DNA of 64,000 nt from Methanobrevibacter ruminantium (GCA_004553595.1 SFKZ01000001.1:62001-126000), one strand, 5' to 3'; numbered from the stretch's first letter, positions 27,207-36,941 are shown. Translations and numbers: made by a program. The notes: generated from the sequence alone by a model not told the origin.

Positions 27207-28407
27207 ATGGAAAATCGTACTGGCCTTTTTTCAAATGGAGTTATCTGGTTTGGGGTTGCAGTCTCTGTTTCAGAAATAGAAGCAGGGATACAACTTGCTT
27301 CTTCATCTCCAATTGATTCCATTTGGCTTCCATTGGTGCTTGGACACATTATAGGTGGAATATTGCTATTTTTCACTGGATTGGTAGGTGCACGCCTAAG
27401 AGTGAATGCTATGGAGACCATCAAATCTACTTTTGGGGAATATGGTTCCAAATTCTTTTCTTCGTTGAATGTGATGCAGCTTATAGCATGGGTCGCTGTG
27501 CTGAATGCCCAAGGTGCAGCAGCTATGATGGGATTGAATTTGCCGATATCCTTCACTTTAACATGCATAATTCTCTCTAATCATTGCAATATGGGTTTAT
27601 ATTGGACTTTACCGCTTATCAAAAGTAACCACTGTAATGATGGTGGTGCTGACAATATTGTTGGCAATCCTATCCTTTAAGCTATTGGGAGGAAACATAA
27701 CAAATTCATTGCCTATTGCATCCTTTGCAAGCACAAATTCAGCACCGTTAAGCTTTTGGAACATCTTTGAAATATCAATAGCTATGCCTATCTCATGGCT
27801 TCCGGTAATTTCAGACTATACTAAGGATGTTGAAAATCCAGTCAACGGAACAATGATTTCTGCAGTTGCATACACTATAGCAAGCCTTTGGATGTACATT
27901 TTAGGTATGCAAATCGTTGGAATTGGAACAACAAGCATTGCACAGTCAATACTTATGGCAGGTCTTGGAGCTACAGGAGTGATTATCCTAGTGCTTTCAA
28001 CTGTAACTTCCAACTTTGTAGCAGCAAATTCAGCAGGAGAATCTGCAAAAGCTATCGTTAATAGAATCAATCCTAGAATTGCAGGAGTTGTAGTGAGCAT
28101 ATTAAGTTGTGTACTTGCCATTTCTGGAATCATGGATCATTACATTGGATTTTTATATCTTATCGCTTCAGTGTTTGCCCCAATGGCAGCAGTGCTTCTG
28201 GTTTCATTTTATCTTTCAAAAGAGGAGAGTGGAAATGCAAAGACTTGGTATTGGAACCTATTTGCATGGTTTGCAGGATTTATTGTCTATCAAGTGACTG
28301 TAGGACTTGATTCAATTCCATTAGGTCCAACATTGCTTGCCATAATTGTATCTGCTGTACTTGCTTATATCGGAGTTTTAGTAAAAAATAAGTCTCAAGC
28401 AATTTAA
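27207..28407 (+). pseudogene. CytX-like NCS1 permease gene with a frameshift
   Basis: After an AAAGGGG ribosome site the protein begins ENRTGLFSNGVIWFGVAVS and shows the first membrane helices of an NCS1 transporter, close to the hydroxymethylpyrimidine permease CytX. At the CTCTCT of 27573-27578 the frame is lost; the other frame resumes with SLIIAIWVYIGLYRLSKVTT and runs through the remaining helices to 28407. Loss of one CT unit (or gain of one base) explains it. The intact protein would have about 400 residues and 12 membrane segments. With the adjoining kinase it probably imported a pyrimidine or B6 precursor. Confidence 0.8.
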
Positions 28408-28465
28408 TTGAAGCATGAAAGTGTATTGGAAATGTATAAATATGCTTTGATAAAAAATAATAATT

Positions 28466-29047
28466 ATGGCTATAGAAAATTTTATGGAAACAGGTAGGCT
28501 CGAAGCATTTTATGATGCAATCATTGCAATCATTGTAACTGTGCTAGTTTTAGAATTGCCTCAACCAGCAGCCCCAACCCTTGCATAACTTTGGGCCTTA
28601 ATGACATCTTATTTTGCATATTTGCTAAGTTTTTTAGTATGTCCTAACCTTTGGCAATACCATCATTTAATCTATAATCACGTTGAAAAAATCAATAGTA
28701 AGATAATATGGTTGAATATATTGCTAATGCTTGTATTCTCTTTGGTTCCATATTTAACAATCTTTGTAGCTAATAATCCAAATTCATTCATTCCACAAGC
28801 ATTATATGGATTAGACTTTATTATTGCAGATATTATTTTATTTATAATGTCAAAATCATTGCTAAAAATCAACGACGGGAACAAGGATAATATAAAAGAA
28901 GCATTCAGTATCCAAGAAGCATTGCATACACCTTTAGTGATATTTGCATTTGGATTTACTTTAGCTTTATTAGGTTACCCAATTGCAATTAGCATATGTT
29001 GTCTAATAACAGTAGTCAGGTCTATTATCACTTCTTTAAGAGATTAA
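28466..29047 (+). pseudogene. TMEM175/DUF1211-type potassium channel gene with in-frame TAA
   Basis: ATG 28466 starts GRLEAFYDAIIAIIVTVLVLEL, the first helix signature of prokaryotic TMEM175 (DUF1211) K+ channels (R-x2-AF-x-DA-x2-AI). A TAA at 28586-28588 breaks the frame after APTLA; the same frame continues LWALMTSYFAYLLSFLVC, so a CAA to TAA change is likely. Five further hydrophobic segments follow to 29047. Unbroken length would be about 193 residues. The second half can hardly work alone. Confidence 0.75.
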
Positions 29048-29078
29048 ATGATATTTAAAATAATATTTTTAAATATAA

Positions 29079-30437
29079 TTAATAAACATCCTTCTTCATG
29101 ACTTCCCTTAATACTGCAGTTGCATAGGAACCCTTGTCAATGGAAAACTCACACATTACACCATCTTCCACAGCTTTAGCACTTGCATCCCATACCTGAA
29201 ATCTCATAGCTCTTCTCAAGCCATGACTTCCTAAACGAGGCATTTTAGGAACTTCAAAATCAGCTTTAGTTAGTCCATAACTGTCTAAAATAGCCTCTTC
29301 CATCTTACCTACTTCTCCACCTGCAAATGGAACTTTTGTACCATATAATGGACAGGTCTGGTTTATTTCAAAGGAGGATACCATTTCCTGAAACTCTTCA
29401 TTGGTCTTATCCCTTACGATACGTTCTTCTTTGTCTATAACGATATCGCCTTCAATGTATTTGTCCATTCCCATAGCTACCCTTTCACTTACTGCTGCAT
29501 TGAACAAAAATGATTGGTAAGCATGAACAAACATTCTTTGAAGCGGCTTTGGAAGTGCATGAATGGCATTCTTATATGATTTATCTGATAATTCCACTTG
29601 AGATTTATCCACTTCATCAGGTTCGATTCCTTCCTTTTCAGCAATCTTTCTAATCGCTCTTTTCTCTTCCTTGATGATAACCTTAAGCATCATCTTTTCA
29701 TAACGCATTCCGGGATGCATCAATTCCAAGGACTTTTCCCATTCTCCATCATCATAAGCTTGACGAGCTGCTCTAGCTTCTTCACCTTCTTCTGGAGAAG
29801 GATTACCAATATATCTTCTTACAGCTTCCTTTAATTCATTTTGAATGAGAGCCTCACCAACCAAATGAGTGTTGGTTCTTGGCTTTCCAAACCTTTGCCA
29901 ACCGAAGTAATTAGGAACGCCTGTTTTCTCAAGAGTCTTTAAAATGGCATCTGCTCTTTTAGCTGCATCTTCAATAGCTAATCTTCTTTCTTCAGCATCT
30001 TCTGATTCCATTCCATCGATATCTTTTACAAGGATTCTGAATTTGTTTCCTTTTAATTGACCCATTCTTAACTTTTTTCTTCCTCTTACAACCTTTAGGA
30101 ATTCTGTGTTGTGAATGGTTCCTTCCAATGCCTTGACTTGATTGAACTGCTCTTCAGAATCCATATTAGCTATGCAGATCCATTGGCGGGTAATGGCTTT
30201 CTTGTCTTTCATTCCTGCAAAACCCATTCTTTTTCTGTCAATATGAAGGTCTCTTGCAATATCAAGCAAAACATCAAGAGTGGTTCTTCCCAATTTCTCA
30301 ATCCAAATGTAAATGTTTGGACCTTTTCCATCTGGAATCACTTCAGGGATTTCCTCAACATAAAAGTCTTCCCATCTGTTTCTTATTGTTCCACCGATAC
30401 CTTCTTCCTTTGTTACGTAAGTGTTTGCATTAAGCAT
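29079..30437 (-). CDS. truD: tRNA pseudouridine synthase TruD/Pus7
   Basis: TruD forms pseudouridine 13 in tRNAs. The catalytic aspartate region reads MGFAGMKDKKAITRQWI, preceded by the GPNIYIWIEKLGRTTLDVL strand, followed by PNYFGWQRFG and the YQSFLFNAAVSER motif. Archaeal enzymes are of this length (452 residues). The ATG at 30437 is favoured, since the GAGG site lies seven bases before it but only one before the ATG at 30443. Confidence 0.93.
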   Translation of the reverse strand: MLNANTYVTKEEGIGGTIRNRWEDFYVEEIPEVIPDGKGPNIYIWIEKLGRTTLDVLLDIARDLHIDRKRMGFAGMKDKKAITRQWICIANMDSEEQFNQVKALEGTIHNTEFLKVVRGRKKLRMGQLKGNKFRILVKDIDGMESEDAEERRLAIEDAAKRADAILKTLEKTGVPNYFGWQRFGKPRTNTHLVGEALIQNELKEAVRRYIGNPSPEEGEEARAARQAYDDGEWEKSLELMHPGMRYEKMMLKVIIKEEKRAIRKIAEKEGIEPDEVDKSQVELSDKSYKNAIHALPKPLQRMFVHAYQSFLFNAAVSERVAMGMDKYIEGDIVIDKEERIVRDKTNEEFQEMVSSFEINQTCPLYGTKVPFAGGEVGKMEEAILDSYGLTKADFEVPKMPRLGSHGLRRAMRFQVWDASAKAVEDGVMCEFSIDKGSYATAVLREVMKKDVY

Positions 30438-30545
30438 AGCCATTCCTCTTGAATAAAATGATAAATATAAATTAATGATTATTAATTCCTTAAAAGATTA
30501 TTAATTCCTTAAAAAAGCTAAAATCAGTCATTAAATATAAAAAAT

Positions 30546-30618
30546 GCCCTGGCCGGGATTTGAACCCGGGGAATGGGATCCGCAGTCCCACGTGTTATCC
30601 AAGCTACACCACCAGGGC
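30546..30618 (-). tRNA. tRNA-Arg (anticodon GCG)
   Basis: The minus strand folds into a standard cloverleaf of 73 bases. The acceptor is GCCCTGG with CCAGGGC and the D stem is GTGT with ACAC. The anticodon stem TGGGA/TCCCA encloses the loop CTGCGGA, so the anticodon is GCG, reading CGC/CGU. The T stem is CCGGG/CCCGG with loop TTTGAAT. No CCA end is encoded and no intron is present. A T-rich tract (ATTTTTTATA) follows as probable terminator. Confidence 0.96.
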
Positions 30619-30756
30619 AGGAACAAATGAAAAATAGTTTGAATATGAAAAAGATTAATTCTCTTAACCCTTTAACTTATTATAATATGTTAATTCAAAT
30701 ATATAAATCTTAGGTAGAAGAAATTAAAGATTTGATAGAATTAATGATTGAATTGC

Positions 30757-31212
30757 TCAAAAGACATACAATTTATAGGAATAGTTTCCATAGTTCCTAA
30801 TAGCTACATTAACTCTCCTTGAACTTGAATAATCTCCATTTGAAGATAATATCTCTCCATTCAACTGATTGGTTTCAACAAAGGAATAATGATGCCTATC
30901 ATCAAAATAAACCATAAAGAGCTCATCCAAAATAGCTTTAACTTCCCTTCTTGAAGCGATTGAATTATTGTTTTCAGATAAGATATAAGTTATTCTCTCT
31001 AAGACAGTGTAATCCCTGCCATCTACTTTTGAGGACATGATTTCCATAATGTCCTGGCTTGTCTTAAAATCATTGCTTTCTTCACTTAAACTTGGAATTT
31101 CTATATCAATCATCATATTTAAAGCCATCAAAACCATTAAAAGTATGAAAATGGAAAGCATTGCATCTGCCAAAGATACAAATCCCTTATTGTCCTTGAT
31201 TAAATTAAACAT
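30757..31212 (-). CDS. Single-pass pilin-like membrane protein of unknown function
   Basis: The 151-residue protein begins with a short charged stretch (FNLIKDNKG) followed at once by a long hydrophobic helix (LSIFILLMVLMALNMMI). This resembles class III prepilin N termini, which are cut after a glycine before the helix. The rest is polar and predicted to be outside the cell. I do not recognise a named family. The gene stands alone beside tRNA-Arg. An alternative is a simple signal-anchored protein. Confidence 0.6.
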   Translation of the reverse strand: MFNLIKDNKGFVSLADAMLSIFILLMVLMALNMMIDIEIPSLSEESNDFKTSQDIMEIMSSKVDGRDYTVLERITYILSENNNSIASRREVKAILDELFMVYFDDRHHYSFVETNQLNGEILSSNGDYSSSRRVNVAIRNYGNYSYKLYVF

Positions 31213-31446
31213 AAGCTCACATAAATTATTGTAAAATATTGTAAAATTATATTTGATTTAATCTTATAAAAAGCTTTTTAAAGCATTAAAATGACTTTAA
31301 TATTGATTTAAGATTGAAATATTGATTTAAATTACAAAATAATGATTAAATTGAAAAATAAAAATAAAATAAAGAAAAATAGATAAAATAAATAAAATAA
31401 TTAAAATAAAATTTAAAAAAAAAAATAATAATTAAAAATGTTTAAC

Positions 31447-32136
31447 TCATTTTATAGCAGTTATGGCCATCCATTGAACGAATCTGTCTGAAAGTGAAAA
31501 GTGATCATAATCATCATCAATTGTAATCTCCTTTCCATCATATTTGATTGTCTCTTTTTTGGATTTTCCATCTCTTAAATATGTTTTTATCTCTTTATAA
31601 TCATTATTCTCTAAAAATTGACACAAATCGGCATCAGTATAAGCGGTCATGTTCATTAATCCTCCACATAACCTCATAAAGAACCCTGCACCATTTGTTT
31701 CACAACCAATTAAAAACATTCCTCCAGGTTTAAGAACTCTTTTAACTTCACCAAATGATTTTTCAATATATGGCCAGAAATAGACAGTTTCAAATGCAGT
31801 TACAATATCAAATGTATTGTCTTCAAAAGGCAAGCTTTGAATATTGCCCTCTAAAACTTCTACACGACCTTGGATAATCAGATCTTTATTTACTTCACGG
31901 GAAAGATTTACACTTTCAATACTATAATCTACACCATAAACCTTCTTTGCAGTTTGAGCCATACGATTAATGTTCATCCCTCCACCACAGCCTACATCCA
32001 ATATAACATCATCTGGAGAGATATCTAAATGTTTCAATCCCCATAGAGAAACGGGAGTGTGTTCCTTATTCATTGATTTCAGCTGAATATTACCTAATTT
32101 ACCTTGTGGATTTCCCATATTTTTAAAAAAGCCCAT
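31447..32136 (-). CDS. Class I SAM-dependent methyltransferase
   Basis: Rossmann methyltransferase of 229 residues: motif I VILDVGCGGGMNINRMA, then YGVDYS, the post-I DIVTAFETVYFW (motif IV region) and LKPGGMFLIG (motif VI). The group is UbiE-like, methylating small molecules, but the substrate is open. The promoter carries a palindrome-TATA module shared with the copZ-like gene, suggesting metal-responsive control. Confidence 0.85.
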   Translation of the reverse strand: MGFFKNMGNPQGKLGNIQLKSMNKEHTPVSLWGLKHLDISPDDVILDVGCGGGMNINRMAQTAKKVYGVDYSIESVNLSREVNKDLIIQGRVEVLEGNIQSLPFEDNTFDIVTAFETVYFWPYIEKSFGEVKRVLKPGGMFLIGCETNGAGFFMRLCGGLMNMTAYTDADLCQFLENNDYKEIKTYLRDGKSKKETIKYDGKEITIDDDYDHFSLSDRFVQWMAITAIK

Positions 32137-32224
32137 ATTGACACCTATAAATATAATTTCTTAATTTAGATTTCTTTGTCTAATATAGAAAATTTAACAT
32201 CTAATTAAATATTTTAAATAATAG

Positions 32225-32252
32225 AATATAAAGTTTTGGTATACCTAAATAT
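32225..32252 (-). promoter_or_regulatory. Palindromic operator plus TATA box before methyltransferase (copy 2)
   Basis: On the minus strand TTTAGGTATACCAAAA (32234-32249) contains the perfect palindrome GGTATACC and is followed by CTTTATATT. It differs from the copy at 22425-22452 at a single position in 28. It ends 89 bases upstream of the methyltransferase start. Confidence 0.6.
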
Positions 32253-32371
32253 ATTTATGAATAAATATATTATGACTTTAATAAAAATATAATAAGGAAC
32301 ATTTTGCATACAAAATAAAAAAAAAAATAGAGCCGCATTTGTTCTTAAACTAAAGTTTTAATAAAAGATTA

Positions 32372-32761
32372 TTAATCAGATGAAAATTTTAATCCTTCTG
32401 ATTCCATTAACTTGACATTTTTCTGAACTTCAGTTCTATACCATTGCCTTAATTCCAACTCCTCATCATCTAATGAACTGGTATCAAGGGTATCAAAATA
32501 TTTTATGTTGCGTTCCATAATGCTTAGGTTATTGAGCCTATTTGGAGGTACCTTCATAGGATCCTTTTTGTACAATAATATTACATAAATCGCCATGGAA
32601 CAGGAGGCAAAATAGGAATCATGGAAATGATCAACAAATTTATCTACAATTGATTTCATATTTTCCAAATTGTTGGCTTCATATTCTGCTTTAAAGTCTC
32701 TAGCCAAATCCAATTCATTATATTTTTTAAAGCTTCCAATAATGTTTCCAATTAAGCCCAT
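32372..32761 (-). CDS. Hypothetical helical protein
   Basis: I do not recognise this 129-residue protein. It starts MGLIGNIIGSFKKYNELDLA, looks wholly alpha-helical and charged, with one moderately hydrophobic helix (ASCSMAIYVILLY). It is probably cytosolic and of TPR-like or related helical fold. It stands alone between two independently transcribed genes, and its codon use is like its neighbours. Confidence 0.6.
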   Translation of the reverse strand: MGLIGNIIGSFKKYNELDLARDFKAEYEANNLENMKSIVDKFVDHFHDSYFASCSMAIYVILLYKKDPMKVPPNRLNNLSIMERNIKYFDTLDTSSLDDEELELRQWYRTEVQKNVKLMESEGLKFSSD

Positions 32762-32832
32762 AAATAACGCCTTTTTAAAAAGAATTAAAAAAAGATAAGA
32801 TAAAAAATAAAAAAATAAAAAAAGTAAATTAA

Positions 32833-33243
32833 TTAGAAATTATATGATTCATTGATTTTACCGGTTACATCACGAATTTCAGCAGTAGCTTCTTCCAAGT
32901 GGAAAATAGCCATTTTAAAACCGGTTTCATCATTATAGATTCCTTGCAAGAACTCATTTCCTGCAACTATAGCATCTGCAATATCATAGGTTTCTTCAAA
33001 TACAGCTTTTCCATAGTATCTTAAGAAATCAGTTTCTACAAGCGCTACAATTTCAACATAAGGATTTGCTTCCATTTGTTTGTATACGTCCTTATGGTTT
33101 CCTACACCGAAGTAAATCTTACCATCTTTGAGGAGATGGAAACCTAAAGGTCTGTTCTTTGGTTTGTCTCCATCAACAGTTGCCAAGAAAAATACGCCTG
33201 CTTCATTCATGAATTCATCTATTCTTTCTGCACCTTCTGCCAT
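32833..33243 (-). CDS. Pyridoxamine 5'-phosphate oxidase family protein
   Basis: Split-barrel flavin-binding protein of 136 residues. It has the N-terminal FFLATVDGDKPKNRPLGF strand pair and the IYFGVGNHKDVYKQMEANPYVEIV segment of the PNPOx-like family. The AGGTGAT site precedes the ATG. Members bind FMN, F420 or heme; in a methanogen F420 is possible, but no F420 signature is clear. Related in fold to the truncated gene at the left edge. Confidence 0.82.
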   Translation of the reverse strand: MAEGAERIDEFMNEAGVFFLATVDGDKPKNRPLGFHLLKDGKIYFGVGNHKDVYKQMEANPYVEIVALVETDFLRYYGKAVFEETYDIADAIVAGNEFLQGIYNDETGFKMAIFHLEEATAEIRDVTGKINESYNF

Positions 33244-33351
33244 TTATATCACCTATTTAATTTTAAGAATAAAAATCTATAAAAATAAAAAATTTATAAA
33301 AAATTAAAATAATAAACCATTGAAATTATTAAAATTAATTAATAAATAAAA

Positions 33352-34725
33352 TTATTTATTATTAGATAAAATATAATCAATAACTCTTTCTTTTTTCTTA
33401 ATGGAATTATCAGCTGCCTTTTGAACCTTTTCTTTCATGATTTCAAAGTCTTCAGGGGTCGTATCTCCAACCAATTTCTTGATTTTAGTGTATGCAGCTT
33501 CTCTAAATAAGGGAACTAAAGTTTCTTCTGTTCCATCTTCCTTAAGTAGTATAGGAGAACCCTTATTGTTTACCTCACCGATTTCTGTAATGTACACTCC
33601 CACATCAGAAACTACCTTTTTAACATCCTCAACAATTTCTGGAGGAACTACAAGCATAAGTGAATCAGTGGAAACTCCAAGAGGATCAATATCCAAATCT
33701 TCAAGCATATTCAATACATTCGGCGCTACAGTGGACTTGATCTTGTCATGATAGAACTCCAATCCTACACCAGTTGTTTCACAAATCTCGTGAGCATCAC
33801 CTCTAAGACCACCATTGGTTACATCAGTCATTGCATGAACGTCTTTTACTAAATCTGCTGCAAACAATGCCTTGGATGCCTTTACAAAACTGATGTTCAT
33901 TGTATCCCATACAACATCAAAGTAACCGTTATAAAGTGCAGTTGTGGTGATTGTTCCACCACCAGCACCTTCAGTCATAAGAATGATATCTCCTTCAGTT
34001 GCTCCTTTCCTTGCAGTTGGAGGATACTGTGAAACTCCTACACTTCCAACACAGCTGACTAACCTATCACCAAGCACCATATCTCCACCTACACGCAAGG
34101 TACTTCCTGCTACAAGAGGAACATCAATTAGTTCAGATACTGCACATACCCCTGCAGTATAGTCAAACAATTTACCGATATCCCCATCATCTGCAAGATG
34201 AAGATCGCTTAGAATAGCCACTGGATCTGCACCCATTACACAGACATCCCTTAAAGTAGCTCTGGTAACATGGAATCCGCCTAAAAATGGATATTCACTT
34301 AATCTTGAATGAATTCCATCAACAGCAGTGGTTATATAAACATCATCTCCAGGAGCAGGTACTTTTACCACTCCCCCATCATCTTGAGCATTTGGATCCA
34401 CTACAGACTGAACCTTTGTACTTTTAACAATCTCTGCAATCTTTCTGTGTACAAAGAAGTCACCTGCACCACGTGAACCTACACCCATCTTTCCCATGCC
34501 AACATTAGCCTTTGGCACGGTGATGATGTCCTTTAAGAGTTCATCTTCAATATTATTGAGTTCAAGTGTGGTTTTCACCTCATCAATGACACTTTCAGCC
34601 ATCAATATTGAATGTTCATCTGAAATGTCCTTAAATTCCTTTATTCTTTCTGCGAGGATTGACTTAAGCTCTTCTTCATCTTCACCTTTAGTAATTCTTC
34701 CTCTTACAAAACCTTCTATATCCAT
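33352..34725 (-). CDS. AIR synthase-related protein (PurM/HypE/SelD superfamily)
   Basis: The 457-residue protein has an N-terminal helical extension of about 90 residues, then the ATP-binding PurM-like domain. This includes PAPGDDVYITTAVDGIH, then FHVTRATLRDVCVMGADPVA, typical for metal and phosphate binding. The C-terminal half holds MTDVTNGGLRGDAHEI and DSLMLVVPPE. The superfamily activates carboxylates or amides with ATP (PurM, HypE, SelD, ThiL). Archaeal paralogues have no assigned reaction; a role in cofactor or hydrogenase maturation is possible. A GGTGT ribosome site precedes the ATG. Confidence 0.8.
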   Translation of the reverse strand: MDIEGFVRGRITKGEDEEELKSILAERIKEFKDISDEHSILMAESVIDEVKTTLELNNIEDELLKDIITVPKANVGMGKMGVGSRGAGDFFVHRKIAEIVKSTKVQSVVDPNAQDDGGVVKVPAPGDDVYITTAVDGIHSRLSEYPFLGGFHVTRATLRDVCVMGADPVAILSDLHLADDGDIGKLFDYTAGVCAVSELIDVPLVAGSTLRVGGDMVLGDRLVSCVGSVGVSQYPPTARKGATEGDIILMTEGAGGGTITTTALYNGYFDVVWDTMNISFVKASKALFAADLVKDVHAMTDVTNGGLRGDAHEICETTGVGLEFYHDKIKSTVAPNVLNMLEDLDIDPLGVSTDSLMLVVPPEIVEDVKKVVSDVGVYITEIGEVNNKGSPILLKEDGTEETLVPLFREAAYTKIKKLVGDTTPEDFEIMKEKVQKAADNSIKKKERVIDYILSNNK

Positions 34726-34779
34726 GTTTACACCATTTAGATAAAATATTAATTAACAATTTAAAAAATATGATTAAAA

Positions 34780-35037
34780 TTATGATTTGAAATTAACGAA
34801 ATTTATACATTCATTCGGACAAGCTGCAACGCATACCTTACAGTCTCTGCAAATGTAATCCTCTTTAAGTGATGATTTCCCATCCATAATAACAAAACTG
34901 TTGTTTGGACAGACTGAAACGCATCTTTGGCAAGCTTTACAGTTTTCTCTATTGATTTCAATATGAGATTCTGCTAAATCTTTTTCCTTCTTTTTTTCTT
35001 CAACATTATCTTTCTTAAAAAATGAAAATAATCCCAT
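34780..35037 (-). CDS. Ferredoxin with two [4Fe-4S] clusters
   Basis: An 85-residue protein with a lysine and glutamate rich start (about 30 residues) followed by two cluster motifs, CKACQRCVSVCP and CRDCKVCVAACP, each C-x2-C-x2-C-x3-C-P. Such polyferredoxin-type carriers pass electrons among hydrogenases and reductases in methanogens. The hydrophobic first residues (MGLFSFFKK) are not long enough for a membrane helix. Partner is unknown; the upstream AIR-synthase-like gene lies 54 bases further along in the same direction. Confidence 0.88.
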   Translation of the reverse strand: MGLFSFFKKDNVEEKKKEKDLAESHIEINRENCKACQRCVSVCPNNSFVIMDGKSSLKEDYICRDCKVCVAACPNECINFVNFKS

Positions 35038-35106
35038 GAACTTACTTTATTAAAACAAATTAATAAGTTTTTATCAATTAAGTTAAAAAAAAAATGCAAA
35101 AAGAAG

Positions 35107-35168
35107 AAAATAAAATATTAAGATAAAAAATGGTGATCAGAAAAAAAAATAAAATATTAAGATAAAAA
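35107..35168. repeat. Direct repeat pair in AT-rich spacer
   Basis: A 23-base block containing AAAATATTAAGATAAAAA occurs at 35107-35129 and again at 35146-35168, 39 bases apart. The spacer 35038-35245 has no coding potential. It is low-complexity A-rich DNA and may have no role. Confidence 0.55.
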
Positions 35169-35245
35169 GACACCATGATAAAGAAAAAAGTAAAATAAAT
35201 ATGAAATAAAAAAAGAAAAAATAAATTAATAAAATAAAAAACCAT

Positions 35246-36220
35246 CTATAAACATTTATTATAGAACTCTTCTATTTTATCAAATGGGATTACATCCACA
35301 TTATAATACAAATCAGTGTGAACAGCACCAGGAATTATCACCAATTCCTTATTGTCACCAGTCAATTTAGCAAATTCATCTTCTGAAAAGTATCTTGAAT
35401 GAGCATTTTCACCATGAATCATCAAAATAGGAGTTCTGATTTCATCGCTGTATGCAATGATAGGCTGTGAAATAAAGGACATGCAACCGATTACATTCCA
35501 ACCATCATTGGAACCTGGAGAACGTGGATGATAACCTAATTCTTCAATATAATAGTTATGATAATCCACCACAAATTGAGGAAGGTCATCTGTAAGTTCC
35601 TTAACCACACCACCAGCTCTTGCATATTCACCATTTTTATAGTCTTCAGTCCTTTGGTTGTTCAATGCAATTTTCATTTCATATCTAGCGTCTGCATTAT
35701 CCGCTTCATCATAATACCCTTTAGCATTTATACGAGTCATGTTATACATTGTAGAAGTTACTGTAGCCTTGATTCTTGTATCAATGCTTGCAGCATTCAA
35801 TGCCATTCCTCCCCAACCGCAGACTCCTAAAATGCCTATTCTTTCAGGGTCAACTTCATCATGACAAGACAAGAAATCAACCGCTGCTTGGAAATCCTCT
35901 GTATTTATATCAGGAGAGGACATAAAACGAGGATGTCCTCCGCTTTCACCTGTAAATGATGGGTCAAATGCTATTGTTAAAAATCCTCTTGCAGCAAGTT
36001 CCTGGGCATAAAGACCAGAGACCTGTTCTTTTACAGCACCAAAAGGACCACTTACAGCAATAGCTGCAAATTTGCCTGCCTCACCCTTTGGCTTGTATAA
36101 ATCAGCAGCTAAAGTGATTCCATATCTATTTACAAATGTGACCTTTTCATGGTCCACATCATCTCTTTTTGGGAAAACCTTATCCCATTCCTGTGTTAGC
36201 TCTAATTTTTCACATTCCAT
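35246..36220 (-). CDS. Alpha/beta hydrolase with cysteine nucleophile elbow (YcjY/dienelactone-like)
   Basis: A 324-residue alpha/beta hydrolase. Oxyanion strand AIAVSGPFGAVKEQVSG, then FLTIAFDPSFTGESGG, and the nucleophile elbow GILGVCGWGGMAL, where cysteine replaces the usual serine, as in dienelactone hydrolases and YcjY proteins. The acid and histidine lie in PILMIHGENAHS and IIPGAVHTDLYY. The substrate is unknown. The cupin gene directly upstream on the same strand (42 bases apart) suggests a shared aromatic or aldehyde pathway. The style is bacterial and it may be transferred. Confidence 0.82.
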   Translation of the reverse strand: MECEKLELTQEWDKVFPKRDDVDHEKVTFVNRYGITLAADLYKPKGEAGKFAAIAVSGPFGAVKEQVSGLYAQELAARGFLTIAFDPSFTGESGGHPRFMSSPDINTEDFQAAVDFLSCHDEVDPERIGILGVCGWGGMALNAASIDTRIKATVTSTMYNMTRINAKGYYDEADNADARYEMKIALNNQRTEDYKNGEYARAGGVVKELTDDLPQFVVDYHNYYIEELGYHPRSPGSNDGWNVIGCMSFISQPIIAYSDEIRTPILMIHGENAHSRYFSEDEFAKLTGDNKELVIIPGAVHTDLYYNVDVIPFDKIEEFYNKCL

Positions 36221-36262
36221 TTTATCATCCTTTTAATTATTCATTCTGAATATAATTTATTC

Positions 36263-36699
36263 CTATTCTAATGAATTATAATATTCATCTTCAACTTTTT
36301 CTAGCCATTCAGCTTCAGCATCTTCACCAGGAACTTCAACAGCAATATGTGCAAACCAAGAGTCCTTTTTTGCTCCATGCCAATGCTTCACATTAGGTTG
36401 GATTGTAATGACTGTTCCAGGTACAAGACTGACTGGATCTTTGCCTTCTTCCTGATACCAACCTTCACCAGCTGTGCAGAGCAATATTTGACCTCCTCAC
36501 TACTTGCCTTGTGGATGTGCCAGTTATTCCTGCATCCCGGTTCAAAAGTGACATTTGCTACAAAAACAGCAGATTCACCGATTTCATTTAATGGATTCAA
36601 ATAGGAATTTCCTATAAAATATTGTGCATAAGCATCATTTGGAATGCCAATCCCCAAGGTGTTAGTGTTTTCAAATTCATCTTTATCTAAATATTCCAA
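36263..36699 (-). pseudogene. Cupin-domain protein gene with one-base frameshift
   Basis: The gene starts with TTG at 36699 after an AGGAGGT site and encodes MEYLDKDEFENT and then FEPGCRNNWHIHKASS, the first cupin motif with metal histidines. The frame then breaks at 36497-36500, where coding GTGGAGG appears to have become GTGAGG. The other frame resumes GGQILLCTAGEGWYQEEGK and ends with the second cupin motif PNVKHWHGAKKDSWFAHIAVE at 36263. The restored protein (about 145 residues) is a typical cupin of the carboxymuconolactone-decarboxylase-associated type. It precedes the hydrolase gene. Confidence 0.8.
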
Positions 36700-36751
36700 T
36701 TAAAAACCTCCTTAGATAAAATTAAATTGAGGATATTGAAAAATATTTTTA

Positions 36752-36785
36752 TATATATTGAAGATGAAAATATCTTTCATATATA
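36752..36785. promoter_or_regulatory. Imperfect inverted repeat before the cupin-hydrolase operon
   Basis: TATATATTGAAGAT (36752-36765) and ATCTTTCATATATA (36772-36785) pair at 12 of 14 positions around a 6-base spacer. The repeat lies 53 bases upstream of the cupin start, a suitable place for an operator. The regulator is not identified. Confidence 0.45.
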
Positions 36786-36941
36786 AATAGGTTTTTATAT
36801 TATATAACAATATAGGTAAAGTTAAATAAGTTAATAATCGAAAAAATGGATAATATAATAATACAGAATAAATAATAAAACAATAGAAAGAATAGAAAAA
36901 ATAAAAATAATTATGAAAAAATAGTTTAAAAGTTATTTAAA

